From the NCBI GenBank assembly GCA_021793595.1, contig JAJYSL010000040.1, forward strand, positions 1 to 27,423: DNA of 27,423 bases. The letters are read 5' to 3'. The notes below the pieces were generated by a model. That model searched no databases. It was not told the origin of the DNA and saw nothing but the letters and a program-made list of their open reading frames with translations. Each line of letters starts with the position of its first letter. The stretch's first letter is position 1. Position numbers and translations under genes: made by a program. Origin of the DNA: Acidobacteriota bacterium (GTDB lineage Bacteria > Acidobacteriota > Terriglobia > Terriglobales > Acidobacteriaceae). Positions 15,839 to 24,496 of this stretch are shown piece after piece.

Positions 15839-17682
15839 CGATAGCTCGCCGCCTGCATCTCAAACATTTCCGCGTAGAGACCACCCAAGCGAATCAGTTC
15901 GTCATGAGTCCCCTCTTCTGTCAACACTCCGTGGGAAAGAACAACAATGCGATCCGTCATTTTCACTGTAGAAAAGCGATGAGAGATCAGCAATGCCATC
16001 TTTCCTTTCGTCAGTTCAGCGAAGCGTTGAAAGACTTCCTGTTCGCTGCGCGCATCCAGCGCCGCCGTGGGCTCGTCCAGGATCAACAATTGCGCATCTC
16101 GCAGGTAGGCACGAGCCAATGCCATCCTTTGCCATTCTCCGCCGGACAAATCCACTCCACCTTCGAATCGTCTCCCTAGTTGTTGGTCATATTTTTCGGC
16201 GAGGCGATCGATCACTTCGTCCGCCAGGCTCATTTGCGCGGCCGTTTGGATCCGGTCGAGGCGATCGCGCTCCTCAATGCGTCCTACGGCGATGTTGTCT
16301 CTCGCCGTCATCTCATAGCGCATGAAATCCTGAAAAATCACTCCAATTTCATGGCAAAGATCATTCATGTCGTAATCCCTCAGGTCCACGCCATCGATAA
16401 GTATTTGCCCCTCTGTGGGGTCATACAAACGTGTGATGAGCTTTACGATGGTGGTTTTGCCCTGACCATTTTCACCGATCAACGCCACCCGTTCTCCAGG
16501 ACGAAGGTGAAAATTGAAATCCTTTAGCACAAGCCGTGTGGTTCCGGGATAGGCAAACGAAACATTCCTGAATTCGACCCCGTACCGAATTGGCCGGGGA
16601 ATTTTTATGGCATTCGGCTTCGACTTGACGGTCGGTTCCATGGCAAAAAAACCAAGAAGATCTGTCAGGAATAATGCCTGATCGGCGACGCCGGACGCAT
16701 TCACAAAAATCTGCTGCAGATTAGCGCTGACTTGCAGAATCGCATTGATCAAAACAAACAGATCGGCGACTTTGAATCTTCCCTCGATGGTATCCCACAG
16801 GGTCAGCGCGTAGGCCGTGTAATAGCTGGCCGTCGCAAGCATTGACAGGGCTACACCTGCCAGCAGACGCCGCTTTGACAGGGCGACATTCTGCCGGAAA
16901 ATGGTGTCCGCCATGCCCCGGAAACTGCTGACCAGAAAGTCCCGCAATCCAAACAACTTCAGTTCTTTCGCGGCCTCTTTGCTGCCACCTACATCGCGGA
17001 GGTAGTCCATTTTGCGCCGCAGGGGAGTCTGCATGAAATTCTTCGCGTACCCGAGAAATGCGAAATGGCTTTCTCCCAGCAACGCGGGAATGGTGCCGGC
17101 GATCAAAAGCACCAATAGCAACGGCGAATAACTGGCGATGTAGAACGATAACGTCAGCGTGGTCAAGATTTGCTGGGTTAAGGTCCCGATCATCTGGATC
17201 ATGGCGATGCGGTCCGTCGCCTGTGCCTTGGCTCTTTCCAGTCGATCGTAATAATCGGGATTTTCAAACGCTGTGATGTCGAGTTGGGAGGCGTGCTCAA
17301 TGACACGAATGCTGATGTGCTGCATGTACAGGTCGCCCAGCAAGCTGTCGCAAAAGCCAACGCCACGGGACAGGATAGCCGCCAGGGAAGCGAGCGCAAA
17401 CTCCAGGCCAACAATCCACCAGAAATGAGGAGGAAGAGCGCTGTGTTTTTGCAGGCTGATGACAACTTCATTGACCAGCCAGCGAGATACTTTCAAAATG
17501 GCAACCGGGGTGAGAGCCAGAGCCACCCGCAACACCATCGACCACACCACAGTCTTCGGCCCGCATTCCCACACCATGCGCATCACTGGAGGAATGTTTC
17601 GCATCGCGTTGAGTCGCGATCGCCATGTGTCGCCGTACGATTTGTTGGTTGTCGTTTCTGTCACTGCTGGCCGGGAATGCAT
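15835..17682 (-). CDS. ABC exporter, fused permease and ATPase (NdvA/ChvA-like by context)
   Basis: A 615-residue half-transporter with six membrane helices in residues ~45-320 and an ATPase domain from about 370. Walker A is GENGQGKTT at about 403, the signature LSGGEWQR is near 512, Walker B LLILDEP near 531, and the H-loop histidine is in LLISHRFS. All catalytic motifs are intact, so it should act as a homodimer. The fold belongs to the type I exporter class (MsbA/NdvA/HlyB). Its stop overlaps the start of the beta-1,2-glucan synthase gene (ATGA at 15835-15838), so the two are translated together. NdvA/ChvA exports cyclic beta-1,2-glucan in rhizobia, which makes that the best guess for the cargo. 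The family alone could equally carry lipids or peptides. Confidence 0.88.
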   Translation of the reverse strand: MHSRPAVTETTTNKSYGDTWRSRLNAMRNIPPVMRMVWECGPKTVVWSMVLRVALALTPVAILKVSRWLVNEVVISLQKHSALPPHFWWIVGLEFALASLAAILSRGVGFCDSLLGDLYMQHISIRVIEHASQLDITAFENPDYYDRLERAKAQATDRIAMIQMIGTLTQQILTTLTLSFYIASYSPLLLVLLIAGTIPALLGESHFAFLGYAKNFMQTPLRRKMDYLRDVGGSKEAAKELKLFGLRDFLVSSFRGMADTIFRQNVALSKRRLLAGVALSMLATASYYTAYALTLWDTIEGRFKVADLFVLINAILQVSANLQQIFVNASGVADQALFLTDLLGFFAMEPTVKSKPNAIKIPRPIRYGVEFRNVSFAYPGTTRLVLKDFNFHLRPGERVALIGENGQGKTTIVKLITRLYDPTEGQILIDGVDLRDYDMNDLCHEIGVIFQDFMRYEMTARDNIAVGRIEERDRLDRIQTAAQMSLADEVIDRLAEKYDQQLGRRFEGGVDLSGGEWQRMALARAYLRDAQLLILDEPTAALDARSEQEVFQRFAELTKGKMALLISHRFSTVKMTDRIVVLSHGVLTEEGTHDELIRLGGLYAEMFEMQAASYR

Positions 17683-17713
17683 CTAACAAGAGTCGGGAAT
17701 GTCTTCAGTCTCG

Positions 17714-17742
17714 CCGTTAGCAATGATAAGCGGGACTGTAAA
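17714..17742 (-). promoter_or_regulatory. Candidate promoter of the exporter/glucan synthase operon
   Basis: On the minus strand TTTACA (17742-17737) and TAACGG (17719-17714) are spaced by 17 bases. The -35 differs from consensus in one base; the -10 is poor. It lies just inside the inverted GGGAATGTCTT arm. Confidence 0.25.
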
Positions 17743-17767
17743 TGATAAATTGCTTGGACTCCTTCAG

Positions 17768-17813
17768 CTTAGATGAAGAAGTCGGCGTTTTGTTTGTCTT
17801 CTTCAAATCTAAG
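17768..17813. repeat. Imperfect inverted repeat (hairpin) upstream of the GH15 gene
   Basis: CTTAGATGAAGAAG at 17768-17781 pairs with CTTCTTCAAATCTAAG at 17798-17813, 14 pairs with a two-base bulge around a 16-base loop. The loop contains GTTTTGTTTGT. It ends 23 bases before the GH15 start. It may be an operator dyad or, if transcribed, an RNA hairpin. Confidence 0.55.
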
Positions 17814-17836
17814 ACATTCCCATAAGATTACTAAAT

Positions 17837-19651
17837 ATGGCGCAAAGACTGATTGAATCCTGTGGTGTGATTGGCGATTTGCACACAGTAGCCCTGGTAG
17901 CGGTGGACGGAACGATTGACTGGTGTTGCATGCCCCAGTTTGACTCGCCCAGCGTATTCGCCGCTTTGCTGGATGAATCGAAGGGCGGTCATTTCAAACT
18001 GGCGCCGGAAAAGGCCGGGACCAACCGCCAGATGTACATGCCGGAGACCAACGTTCTGCTCACCCGCTTTCTGCGCTCGGAGGGCGTTGGTGAGGTGATC
18101 GACTTTATGCCTGTCCGCGAAAACAAGGAACAGCAGAGCGAGTGGGTGATGCATGAGATTGTGCGAATCGCGAGGGCGGTCCGCGGAGCGGTGCGGTTTC
18201 AACTCGAGTGCGCACCCGCTTTCAATTACGCACGCACTCCTCACCAGGCCCGCGCGATTGACGGAGGCGTCTTATTTGAAACGGCGGAAGACCAGATGGT
18301 ACTGCTGGGCCCGGGGGATTGGAGACTCAAGGATGGAGTGGCTATGCTGGCATTCACGCTGCAGCCGGGCGAGTCGGCGGAGTTCGCATTGCGCTACATC
18401 ACGAAAGAAAATGCGGATGGACTCCATGCCCCCGTCGATGGAAATCGTTTGCTGAACGAGGCACTCGCATTTTGGCGGGAATGGCTCTCCCATTGCAAAT
18501 ATGAAGGCCGGTGGAGAGAAACAGTTCTCCGTTCCGCCCTTACGTTGAAGTTATTGACGCATCATCCAACCGGCGCGATCATCGCATCGCCGACCTGCAG
18601 TCTGCCGGAGGAGATCGGTGGGGTCCGCAATTGGGACTATCGATACACATGGATACGCGATGCCGCATTCACCGTGTTTTCACTCGTGCGGCTGGGTTTT
18701 CCTGACGAGGCGACGGCCTTTATTGAGTGGCTGGCTAAGCGAATCCATGAAGGCACAGGAGCGCAAGGCCCCCTGAACACGATGTACAGCATCGATGGTG
18801 TCAGCGACCTGCCGGAGTTCACGCTCGACAACCTGGAGGGGTATCGGGATTCGCGGCCGGTTCGAGTTGGCAACGCTGCTTCGAGTCAACTGCAATTGGA
18901 TATCTATGGAGAGATGATGGACGCGATTTATCTGTACGACAAACACGTCTCTCCCATCTCCTACGATCTGTGGATGCGCATCCATGAGGCGCTGATCTGG
19001 GTGGCAGACAATTGGAATCAGCCCGACGACGGTCTGTGGGAGGTGCGCAGCGAACGGCAGCAGTTTGTGTACTCCAAATTGCAGTGCTGGGTCGCGCTGG
19101 ATCGCGGTATTCGCCTTGCCAGTCAGCGCAGCCTTCCGCTCGACCGCGTCAAACTGGAGGCGGAACGGGATCGCATCTTTGCATCCATTATAAAAAATGG
19201 TTGGGACGAGCAGCAGCAGTGTTTCACGCAATCCTTCGAGTCGAAGTCGCTGGACGCAAGCAGTTTGATGATGCCCATTGTTAAGTTCATTGCCCCTAGG
19301 GATCCGCGTATGCTAAGCACCATCGATCGCACCATGGAAAAGCTTGTTTCCGACAGTTTGGTGCACCGCTACGAACTGGATGGAACACTTGCAACCAAGG
19401 ACGGGCTGACTGGACATGAGGGGACATTCAGCATGTGCACGTTCTGGCTGGTGGATGCCTTGGCCCGAGCGGAGCGCCTTGAAGAAGCCAGGTTCATTTT
19501 CGAAAAAATGTTGAGCTATGCGAACCATCTTGGGCTTTATTCGGAAGAGATCAGTGCAACCGGCAGCGCGCTTGGCAACTTTCCGCAAGCATTTACGCAT
19601 CTTGGACTCATAAGCGCTGCTCTGCACCTAGACGAAAAGCTGCGGAGGTAG
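17837..19651 (+). CDS. GH15-family glucoamylase/trehalase-like enzyme
   Basis: The 604-residue cytosolic protein, without signal peptide, has the bacterial GH15 layout. An N-terminal beta-domain (GVIGDLHTVALVAVDGTIDW) is followed by an alpha/alpha barrel from about residue 230. Within the barrel RNWDYRYTWIRDA (about 264-276) is the substrate-binding signature. The second conserved block HLGLYSEEISATG near 565-575 holds the glutamate region used as catalytic base. GH15 members hydrolyse terminal alpha-1,4 glucosyl bonds or trehalose. The position directly upstream of treZ and treY (50 bases) suggests glycogen/maltodextrin processing or trehalose turnover. Sequence alone does not separate these. 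There is no Shine-Dalgarno sequence before the ATG, and a TAAGAT box lies only eight bases upstream, so a leaderless transcript is possible. Confidence 0.9.
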   Translation: MAQRLIESCGVIGDLHTVALVAVDGTIDWCCMPQFDSPSVFAALLDESKGGHFKLAPEKAGTNRQMYMPETNVLLTRFLRSEGVGEVIDFMPVRENKEQQSEWVMHEIVRIARAVRGAVRFQLECAPAFNYARTPHQARAIDGGVLFETAEDQMVLLGPGDWRLKDGVAMLAFTLQPGESAEFALRYITKENADGLHAPVDGNRLLNEALAFWREWLSHCKYEGRWRETVLRSALTLKLLTHHPTGAIIASPTCSLPEEIGGVRNWDYRYTWIRDAAFTVFSLVRLGFPDEATAFIEWLAKRIHEGTGAQGPLNTMYSIDGVSDLPEFTLDNLEGYRDSRPVRVGNAASSQLQLDIYGEMMDAIYLYDKHVSPISYDLWMRIHEALIWVADNWNQPDDGLWEVRSERQQFVYSKLQCWVALDRGIRLASQRSLPLDRVKLEAERDRIFASIIKNGWDEQQQCFTQSFESKSLDASSLMMPIVKFIAPRDPRMLSTIDRTMEKLVSDSLVHRYELDGTLATKDGLTGHEGTFSMCTFWLVDALARAERLEEARFIFEKMLSYANHLGLYSEEISATGSALGNFPQAFTHLGLISAALHLDEKLRR

Positions 19652-19659
19652 ACGTTATT
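19644..19659 (+). promoter_or_regulatory. Strong ribosome binding site pointing to a possible ATT start for treZ
   Basis: GGAGG at 19644-19648 ends eight bases before ATT at 19657-19659, which is in frame with TreZ and open through to it. The next candidates, TTG at 19702 and ATG at 19714, have no such site. ATT starts are rare, so this stays tentative; the site may instead be a chance purine run in the last GH15 codons. Confidence 0.3.
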
Positions 19660-19701
19660 CCATACACATCCGAATCACGGGTTTCCGGTGCGGGCAACAC
19701 G

Positions 19702-21561
19702 TTGTGGACGCCCATGTTTGGTCCTCTCATTGACAGAGATGGATGTCTATTTCGGTTATGGGCGCGCCCGGGAGCGAAGATCGAACTCGTGATTGAAGGC
19801 GATCCGTCCCGACCCACTATCGCCATGTCTTCGCATAAAGACGGAATCTATAGAGCCCATGTGGATGGCGCGGGTCCCGGAACGCGTTACTGGTTCAAGA
19901 TCGACGGAGCGGGTCCATTTCCCGATCCAGCCTCACGCTATCAGCCGCTGGGAGTACATGGCCCATCGCAGGTCGTTGCACTCGAAGAATTTCAATGGAA
20001 GGTGAACGACTTTCCAGGGCCATCGCTTCGTGAACTGGTGATTTATGAACTGCATGTTGGAGCATTCACGCCCGCCGGAACATTCCTCGCGTTGATCGAG
20101 AAGCTCGATTACCTGCGGGAATTGGGAATCAACGCGGTTGAGTTGATGCCTATCGCGGATTTCGCCGGGGAACATAACTGGGGCTACGACGGTGTGTCGT
20201 CCTATGCGCCCGCCCATAGCTACGGCACTCCGGATGATCTTCGCCGATTGGTAGATGAAGCCCACGCGAGAGCGATTGCTGTCTATCTCGACGTCGTCTA
20301 CAACCATCTCGGTCCAGACGGCGCGTATCATTCCGCGTTTGCGCCTCAGTTTTATACGCAAAAGCATAAGACCTTGTGGGGCGATGGACTCAACTTTGAT
20401 AGTGAAGGCCGGGACAAGGTTCGCTCCTACTTTCTTGAGAGCGCGCTAGCGTGGATCTACGACTATCACGTGGATGGCTTGCGTGTTGACGCAACCGATA
20501 CCATCCGAGACGATAGCGAACCGCATTTCTTAACAGAGTTGACGGAACGGGTGCATCAAGCGGCGAGGTCGCTGGGTAGAAATGTGATTCTCATTGCGGA
20601 GGATGCGCGGAATGAGCGCAACGTCGTCCTCCCAGTCGTACAAGGTGGCCACGGATTCGATGCCGTATGGTCCGATGATTTTCATCACCACCTGCGTCAC
20701 CGTCTGGGAGGGGATAGTGACGGCTACTATCAGGATTTCGACGGAACGACCGAGAGCATTGCCGCAGCCATTCGTGATGGCTGGACTTTCACTGGCCAAT
20801 TCGCCACCTTTCATGGCCATCGCCGCGGGACTAGTCCGGATGGATTGAGTCTGGAATCGCGGGTTTTTTGTATTCAGAACCACGACCAGATTGGCAATCG
20901 CGCTTTTGGAGAACGGTTATCGACACAAATCTCCTATGCGGCGTGGTGCGCCGCCAGCGCCCTATTGCTGCTGTCTCCAGAAGTGCCGCTGCTGTTTATG
21001 GGGCAAGAATGGGCGGCGCCAGAACCATTTCTATATTTCACTGACCATAATGAGGAGCTTGGCCGACTTGTGACGGAAGGCAGACGCGAAGAATTTTCGC
21101 GTTTCTCAGCATTTGCAGATGCTCGAAATCATGCAAGTATTCCTGATCCCCAAAATCCGGAGACGTTTCGAAAAAGCAAGCTGGATTGGGCGATTCTTCG
21201 AAATGAGGAACACGCGAAATGTCAGCGTTGGTATCAGGCGCTGTTACATATCCGCAAGCAGTTTGTAGGGACGGCTACATTTCAGACGGCTCGGGCGTTG
21301 AATCAGCAAATCATCGAAGTGTGTTGGCAATCTTCGCGTGGAAGCTTTCGTGCCGTTGTCTCATTGGAGGGGCCGACGGCTGTGAGTGATCTGTCCTGGC
21401 GAGGCCTGAAGATGGAGCTCAGCAGTGAAGAGAGTCGATTCATCGGTGATCCTGGGGCCATTCGCTGGGAATCGGAGACAGGTAGACTATGTTTTTCAAG
21501 GGCAGGCGCCATCCTGCTGGCCAGCGAGAAATCTGCTGGCATCGCGGAAGAACGAAAATAA
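19702..21561 (+). CDS. treZ: Malto-oligosyltrehalose trehalohydrolase TreZ
   Basis: TreZ hydrolyses the alpha-1,4 bond next to the trehalose unit of malto-oligosyltrehalose, releasing free trehalose in the cytosol. The frame gives 619 residues. An N-terminal CBM48-like beta domain (FGPLIDRDGCLFRLWARPGA) is followed by a GH13 barrel. Catalytic residues are visible: nucleophile D263 in GLRVDATD, acid/base E300 in ILIAEDARN, and D395 in QNHDQIGN. The phrase GQEWAAPEPFLYFTDHNEEL is typical of TreZ. The start is uncertain: TTG at 19702, ATG at 19714, or ATT at 19657 with a good ribosome binding site. The stop TAA overlaps the start of treY by one base (TAATG), so the two are coupled. Confidence 0.95.
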   Translation: MWTPMFGPLIDRDGCLFRLWARPGAKIELVIEGDPSRPTIAMSSHKDGIYRAHVDGAGPGTRYWFKIDGAGPFPDPASRYQPLGVHGPSQVVALEEFQWKVNDFPGPSLRELVIYELHVGAFTPAGTFLALIEKLDYLRELGINAVELMPIADFAGEHNWGYDGVSSYAPAHSYGTPDDLRRLVDEAHARAIAVYLDVVYNHLGPDGAYHSAFAPQFYTQKHKTLWGDGLNFDSEGRDKVRSYFLESALAWIYDYHVDGLRVDATDTIRDDSEPHFLTELTERVHQAARSLGRNVILIAEDARNERNVVLPVVQGGHGFDAVWSDDFHHHLRHRLGGDSDGYYQDFDGTTESIAAAIRDGWTFTGQFATFHGHRRGTSPDGLSLESRVFCIQNHDQIGNRAFGERLSTQISYAAWCAASALLLLSPEVPLLFMGQEWAAPEPFLYFTDHNEELGRLVTEGRREEFSRFSAFADARNHASIPDPQNPETFRKSKLDWAILRNEEHAKCQRWYQALLHIRKQFVGTATFQTARALNQQIIEVCWQSSRGSFRAVVSLEGPTAVSDLSWRGLKMELSSEESRFIGDPGAIRWESETGRLCFSRAGAILLASEKSAGIAEERK

Positions 21562-24455
21562 TGATGGATCGAAGAAGTGTCAGCGCGACCTATCGTCTGC
21601 AATTGACCAACAAATTTCGGTTTGCTGATGCTGAAGCCATCATCCCTTACCTTCGAAGCTTGGGCATCAGCCATATTTATGCTTCGCCGATTTTCGAAGC
21701 TCGGCCGGGAAGCTTGAGTGGGTACGATACGTGTGATTTTTCCCGAATCAGCCCCGAGCTCGGCGGAGAAGAAGGCTTCAGTTCATTGGTGACGGCGCTT
21801 CAAGCCCAGGGAATGGGTTTGATTATAGATTTCGTTCCCAATCATATGAGCGCCCATCCGCAATGGAATAAGTGGTGGCGCAGCGTGTTGGCCAATGGTC
21901 CTTCATCTCCGGTGTCGGAATATTTTGATGTTGATTGGAACCCTGTCAACTCAAATCTGCATGGCAAAGTGCTGCTCGCAATTCTCGGCGGTCAATATGG
22001 CGATGTGCTCGAGTCTGGTGAACTGAAGGTTGGATACCAAGACGGCGAATTTTGTCTGCTCTACGGCGACTTCAATCTACCGCTGAATCCACGCCAGATG
22101 AAAGTGTTGTTGCGGCACCGCTGGCAGGAAGTTGCGGACTCGTCTGGCGTTGACGATGCAACACGTCAGGAGTTCGAAAGCATTTTGTTCCATCTGGACC
22201 ACATTCCGGGCTATCAACAGGTCGGTCCGGTGGCGCGCGCGGATCGAGAGCGCGAAACGGTTGTCGCCACCCATCGGTTGACGCGGGTGATGCAGCAAAG
22301 CCCGGCGTTGCTGCGTCACTTAGAAGACGTCATTGAGGAGTACAATGGCGTACCGGGCCAGCCAGGATCGTTCGATCTGCTGCACGAATTGCTGGAACAG
22401 CAGCCCTATCGGCTGTCGTATTGGCGCACGGCCATGCAGGAAATCAATTACCGCCGATTCTTCGATATCAATGATCTGATCGGCTTGCGCATGGAGTACG
22501 AACCGTTGTTCCGGGCAGCTCACGCCAAGTTGATTGAGATGGCTGAAAAAGGCATGATCGATGGCGTGCGGCTCGACCACATCGACGGGCTGCTCGATCC
22601 GCAGCAATACCTGCTGCAGCTGCGCGCAGCGACCGCAAAGTCAGCGCGACCGATGTATCTCGTGGTCGAGAAAATTTTGGCTCGACAGGAATGGTTGAGC
22701 CCGGAATGGCCTGTGGATGGTTCTACCGGCTATGAATTTCTCGCTCTACTCAACGGCCTGTGGGTCAACGAACCCAATCTCCGGGAGATTGATCAGATCT
22801 ATCTGCTGTTTCGCGAACGCAGAAAGCCCGACCGAGACGCTGTCTATCATGCCAAGAAATTGATTACAGCTTCCTCCATGGCGAGCGAATTGAACGTGCT
22901 GGCGCACGAGCTCAATCTGCTCTCGGAAAAAAATCGCCGTAGCCGCGACTTCACACTCGACGGATTACAAGAAGGTTTGCGCGAAGTGGTCGCCTGCTTT
23001 CCGGTCTATCGGACCTACATTTCCGCTCAAGGTTTTAGCATCACCGACGAAATGGCCATCGACGAGGCGATTGGCCAGGCAAGACGTCGGAACCCAAACA
23101 TCGATTATTCCATCTTCGAGTTCATCCGAAATCACATTTGTCCGGTGCGGCAGACTGAGGAAACGGAAGAAGACTTTGCGGAACGTCTCCGTTTTGCGAT
23201 GAAGTTTCAGCAGTACACAAGTCCAGTGCAGGCCAAGGGCATGGAAGACACGGTGTTTTACCGCTACAGCCCACTGGCCTCACTGAACGAAGTGGGCACC
23301 GGAACGGGTCGAAGGGCAACGACGCCACAGGAATTTCACGATGCGAATATCCATCGCATGGAACGCTGGCCAAATGCGATGTTGACGACGTCTACCCACG
23401 ACACAAAACGCGGCGAAGACGCCCGTATGCGTATCCATGTTTTGACAGAGCTGCCCGAGGAGTGGAGATCGAATCTGCTGCAATGGTCTCACCTGAACGA
23501 GGGCGCAAAGAGCTTGGTAAATGGACATCCAGCTCCGGATCGTGGCGATGAATACCTGTATTACCAAACGCTGCTGGGCATGTGGCCGCCTTTGCAGAAA
23601 ATGCCCGACGATGACACCCTGAATCGTATGCAGGCATTTATGGGGAAAGCACTGCGAGAAGCAAAGGTTCACACCAGCTGGGTCAATCCGTCGAATGAGT
23701 ACGACGCCGCCGTCGAAAAGTTTGTTCGGCAGACCTTGCGCGGCGAGTCTTCATCAGCGTTCCTTGCTTCATTCGTTCCGTTTGCAGAGCGCATCGCAAT
23801 ATTGTCAGCGTGGGAGTCGGTCTCTCAAATTGCGCTGAAGCTGATGAGTCCTGGCGTCATCGACACGTACCAGGGCGGGGAATTATGGGACCTCAACATG
23901 GTTGATCCCGACAATCGTCGACCGGTGGATTATGAGACACGCCGCCAGCGGCTCCATGCAATGACGAAGAATGTCATGGACCCACAACTCACATCCGAGC
24001 AGCGCTCGAAGGCGGTTGCGGCACTCTGCCAATCGTGGTGGAGCGGCGATATGAAGATGCTCTATGTTGCGCAAGGACTTCGGTTACGAGAGAAAGAGCC
24101 GGACTTGCTGCTGCGTGGCAGTTATCATCCGTTGAACGTGGAAGGGCGGAACTCTGACCATTTGATTGGCTTTGCTCGGGAAGATCGTGGCAAGATTTTG
24201 CTGACTATCTCGGCAAGATGGTTCGCAACTTTGCTCTCGGAACCAACAGCGTTGACAGAGCTAAAGAAGAGTTTTCGGCAAACATTCGTCGAAATTCCGA
24301 AAATTAAGGCGAGTTCGGCGAAACCGATGAAATTTGCAAACATATTGACAGGAGCGACTGTCGATGCCGAGGTTGTGAACGGGGTGATGCGGCTGAAAGT
24401 TGGAGCCAGTCTGAGCAATTTGCCTGCGGTGTGGTTGATCGGCGATCAACCATAG
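21561..24455 (+). CDS. treY: Malto-oligosyltrehalose synthase TreY
   Basis: TreY turns the reducing-end glucose of maltodextrins into an alpha-1,1-linked unit, giving malto-oligosyltrehalose for TreZ. The start ATG at 21561 overlaps the treZ stop; a second ATG at 21564 is equally possible and GGAAG lies about 10 bases upstream. The 964-residue product is a GH13 enzyme beginning with SATYRLQLTNKFRFADAEAI, the usual TreY opening. Region I is DFVPNHM. The catalytic nucleophile is D339 in GVRLDHIDGL, the acid/base E370 in LVVEKILAR, and D614 lies in STHDTKRGED. Long insertions relative to other GH13 enzymes are normal for TreY. The debranching enzyme TreX, often a partner, is not in the window; the GH15 enzyme may partly fill that slot (inference). 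Confidence 0.96.
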   Translation: MMDRRSVSATYRLQLTNKFRFADAEAIIPYLRSLGISHIYASPIFEARPGSLSGYDTCDFSRISPELGGEEGFSSLVTALQAQGMGLIIDFVPNHMSAHPQWNKWWRSVLANGPSSPVSEYFDVDWNPVNSNLHGKVLLAILGGQYGDVLESGELKVGYQDGEFCLLYGDFNLPLNPRQMKVLLRHRWQEVADSSGVDDATRQEFESILFHLDHIPGYQQVGPVARADRERETVVATHRLTRVMQQSPALLRHLEDVIEEYNGVPGQPGSFDLLHELLEQQPYRLSYWRTAMQEINYRRFFDINDLIGLRMEYEPLFRAAHAKLIEMAEKGMIDGVRLDHIDGLLDPQQYLLQLRAATAKSARPMYLVVEKILARQEWLSPEWPVDGSTGYEFLALLNGLWVNEPNLREIDQIYLLFRERRKPDRDAVYHAKKLITASSMASELNVLAHELNLLSEKNRRSRDFTLDGLQEGLREVVACFPVYRTYISAQGFSITDEMAIDEAIGQARRRNPNIDYSIFEFIRNHICPVRQTEETEEDFAERLRFAMKFQQYTSPVQAKGMEDTVFYRYSPLASLNEVGTGTGRRATTPQEFHDANIHRMERWPNAMLTTSTHDTKRGEDARMRIHVLTELPEEWRSNLLQWSHLNEGAKSLVNGHPAPDRGDEYLYYQTLLGMWPPLQKMPDDDTLNRMQAFMGKALREAKVHTSWVNPSNEYDAAVEKFVRQTLRGESSSAFLASFVPFAERIAILSAWESVSQIALKLMSPGVIDTYQGGELWDLNMVDPDNRRPVDYETRRQRLHAMTKNVMDPQLTSEQRSKAVAALCQSWWSGDMKMLYVAQGLRLREKEPDLLLRGSYHPLNVEGRNSDHLIGFAREDRGKILLTISARWFATLLSEPTALTELKKSFRQTFVEIPKIKASSAKPMKFANILTGATVDAEVVNGVMRLKVGASLSNLPAVWLIGDQP

Positions 24456-24496
24456 CAACCAAAGGCCGATATTCAGCATGGACGCGGTGCCTCTGT

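Larger units (their letters stand above)
17673..17821. repeat. GGGAATG repeats: two direct copies and an 11-bp inverted pair in the divergent control region
   Basis: GGGAATG occurs at 17673-17679 and 17695-17701, 22 bases apart (two helical turns). The longer form GGGAATGTCTT at 17695-17705 is matched exactly by its reverse complement AAGACATTCCC at 17811-17821. The set brackets the promoter space between the exporter/synthase operon and the GH15-treZ-treY operon, so it looks like operator sites for a shared regulator. No regulator gene is nearby. Confidence 0.5.

Noticed and set aside
24456..24496. Terminator between convergent treY and the PF10091 gene
   Set aside because: The 41 bases show no clear stem-loop with a T-tract.
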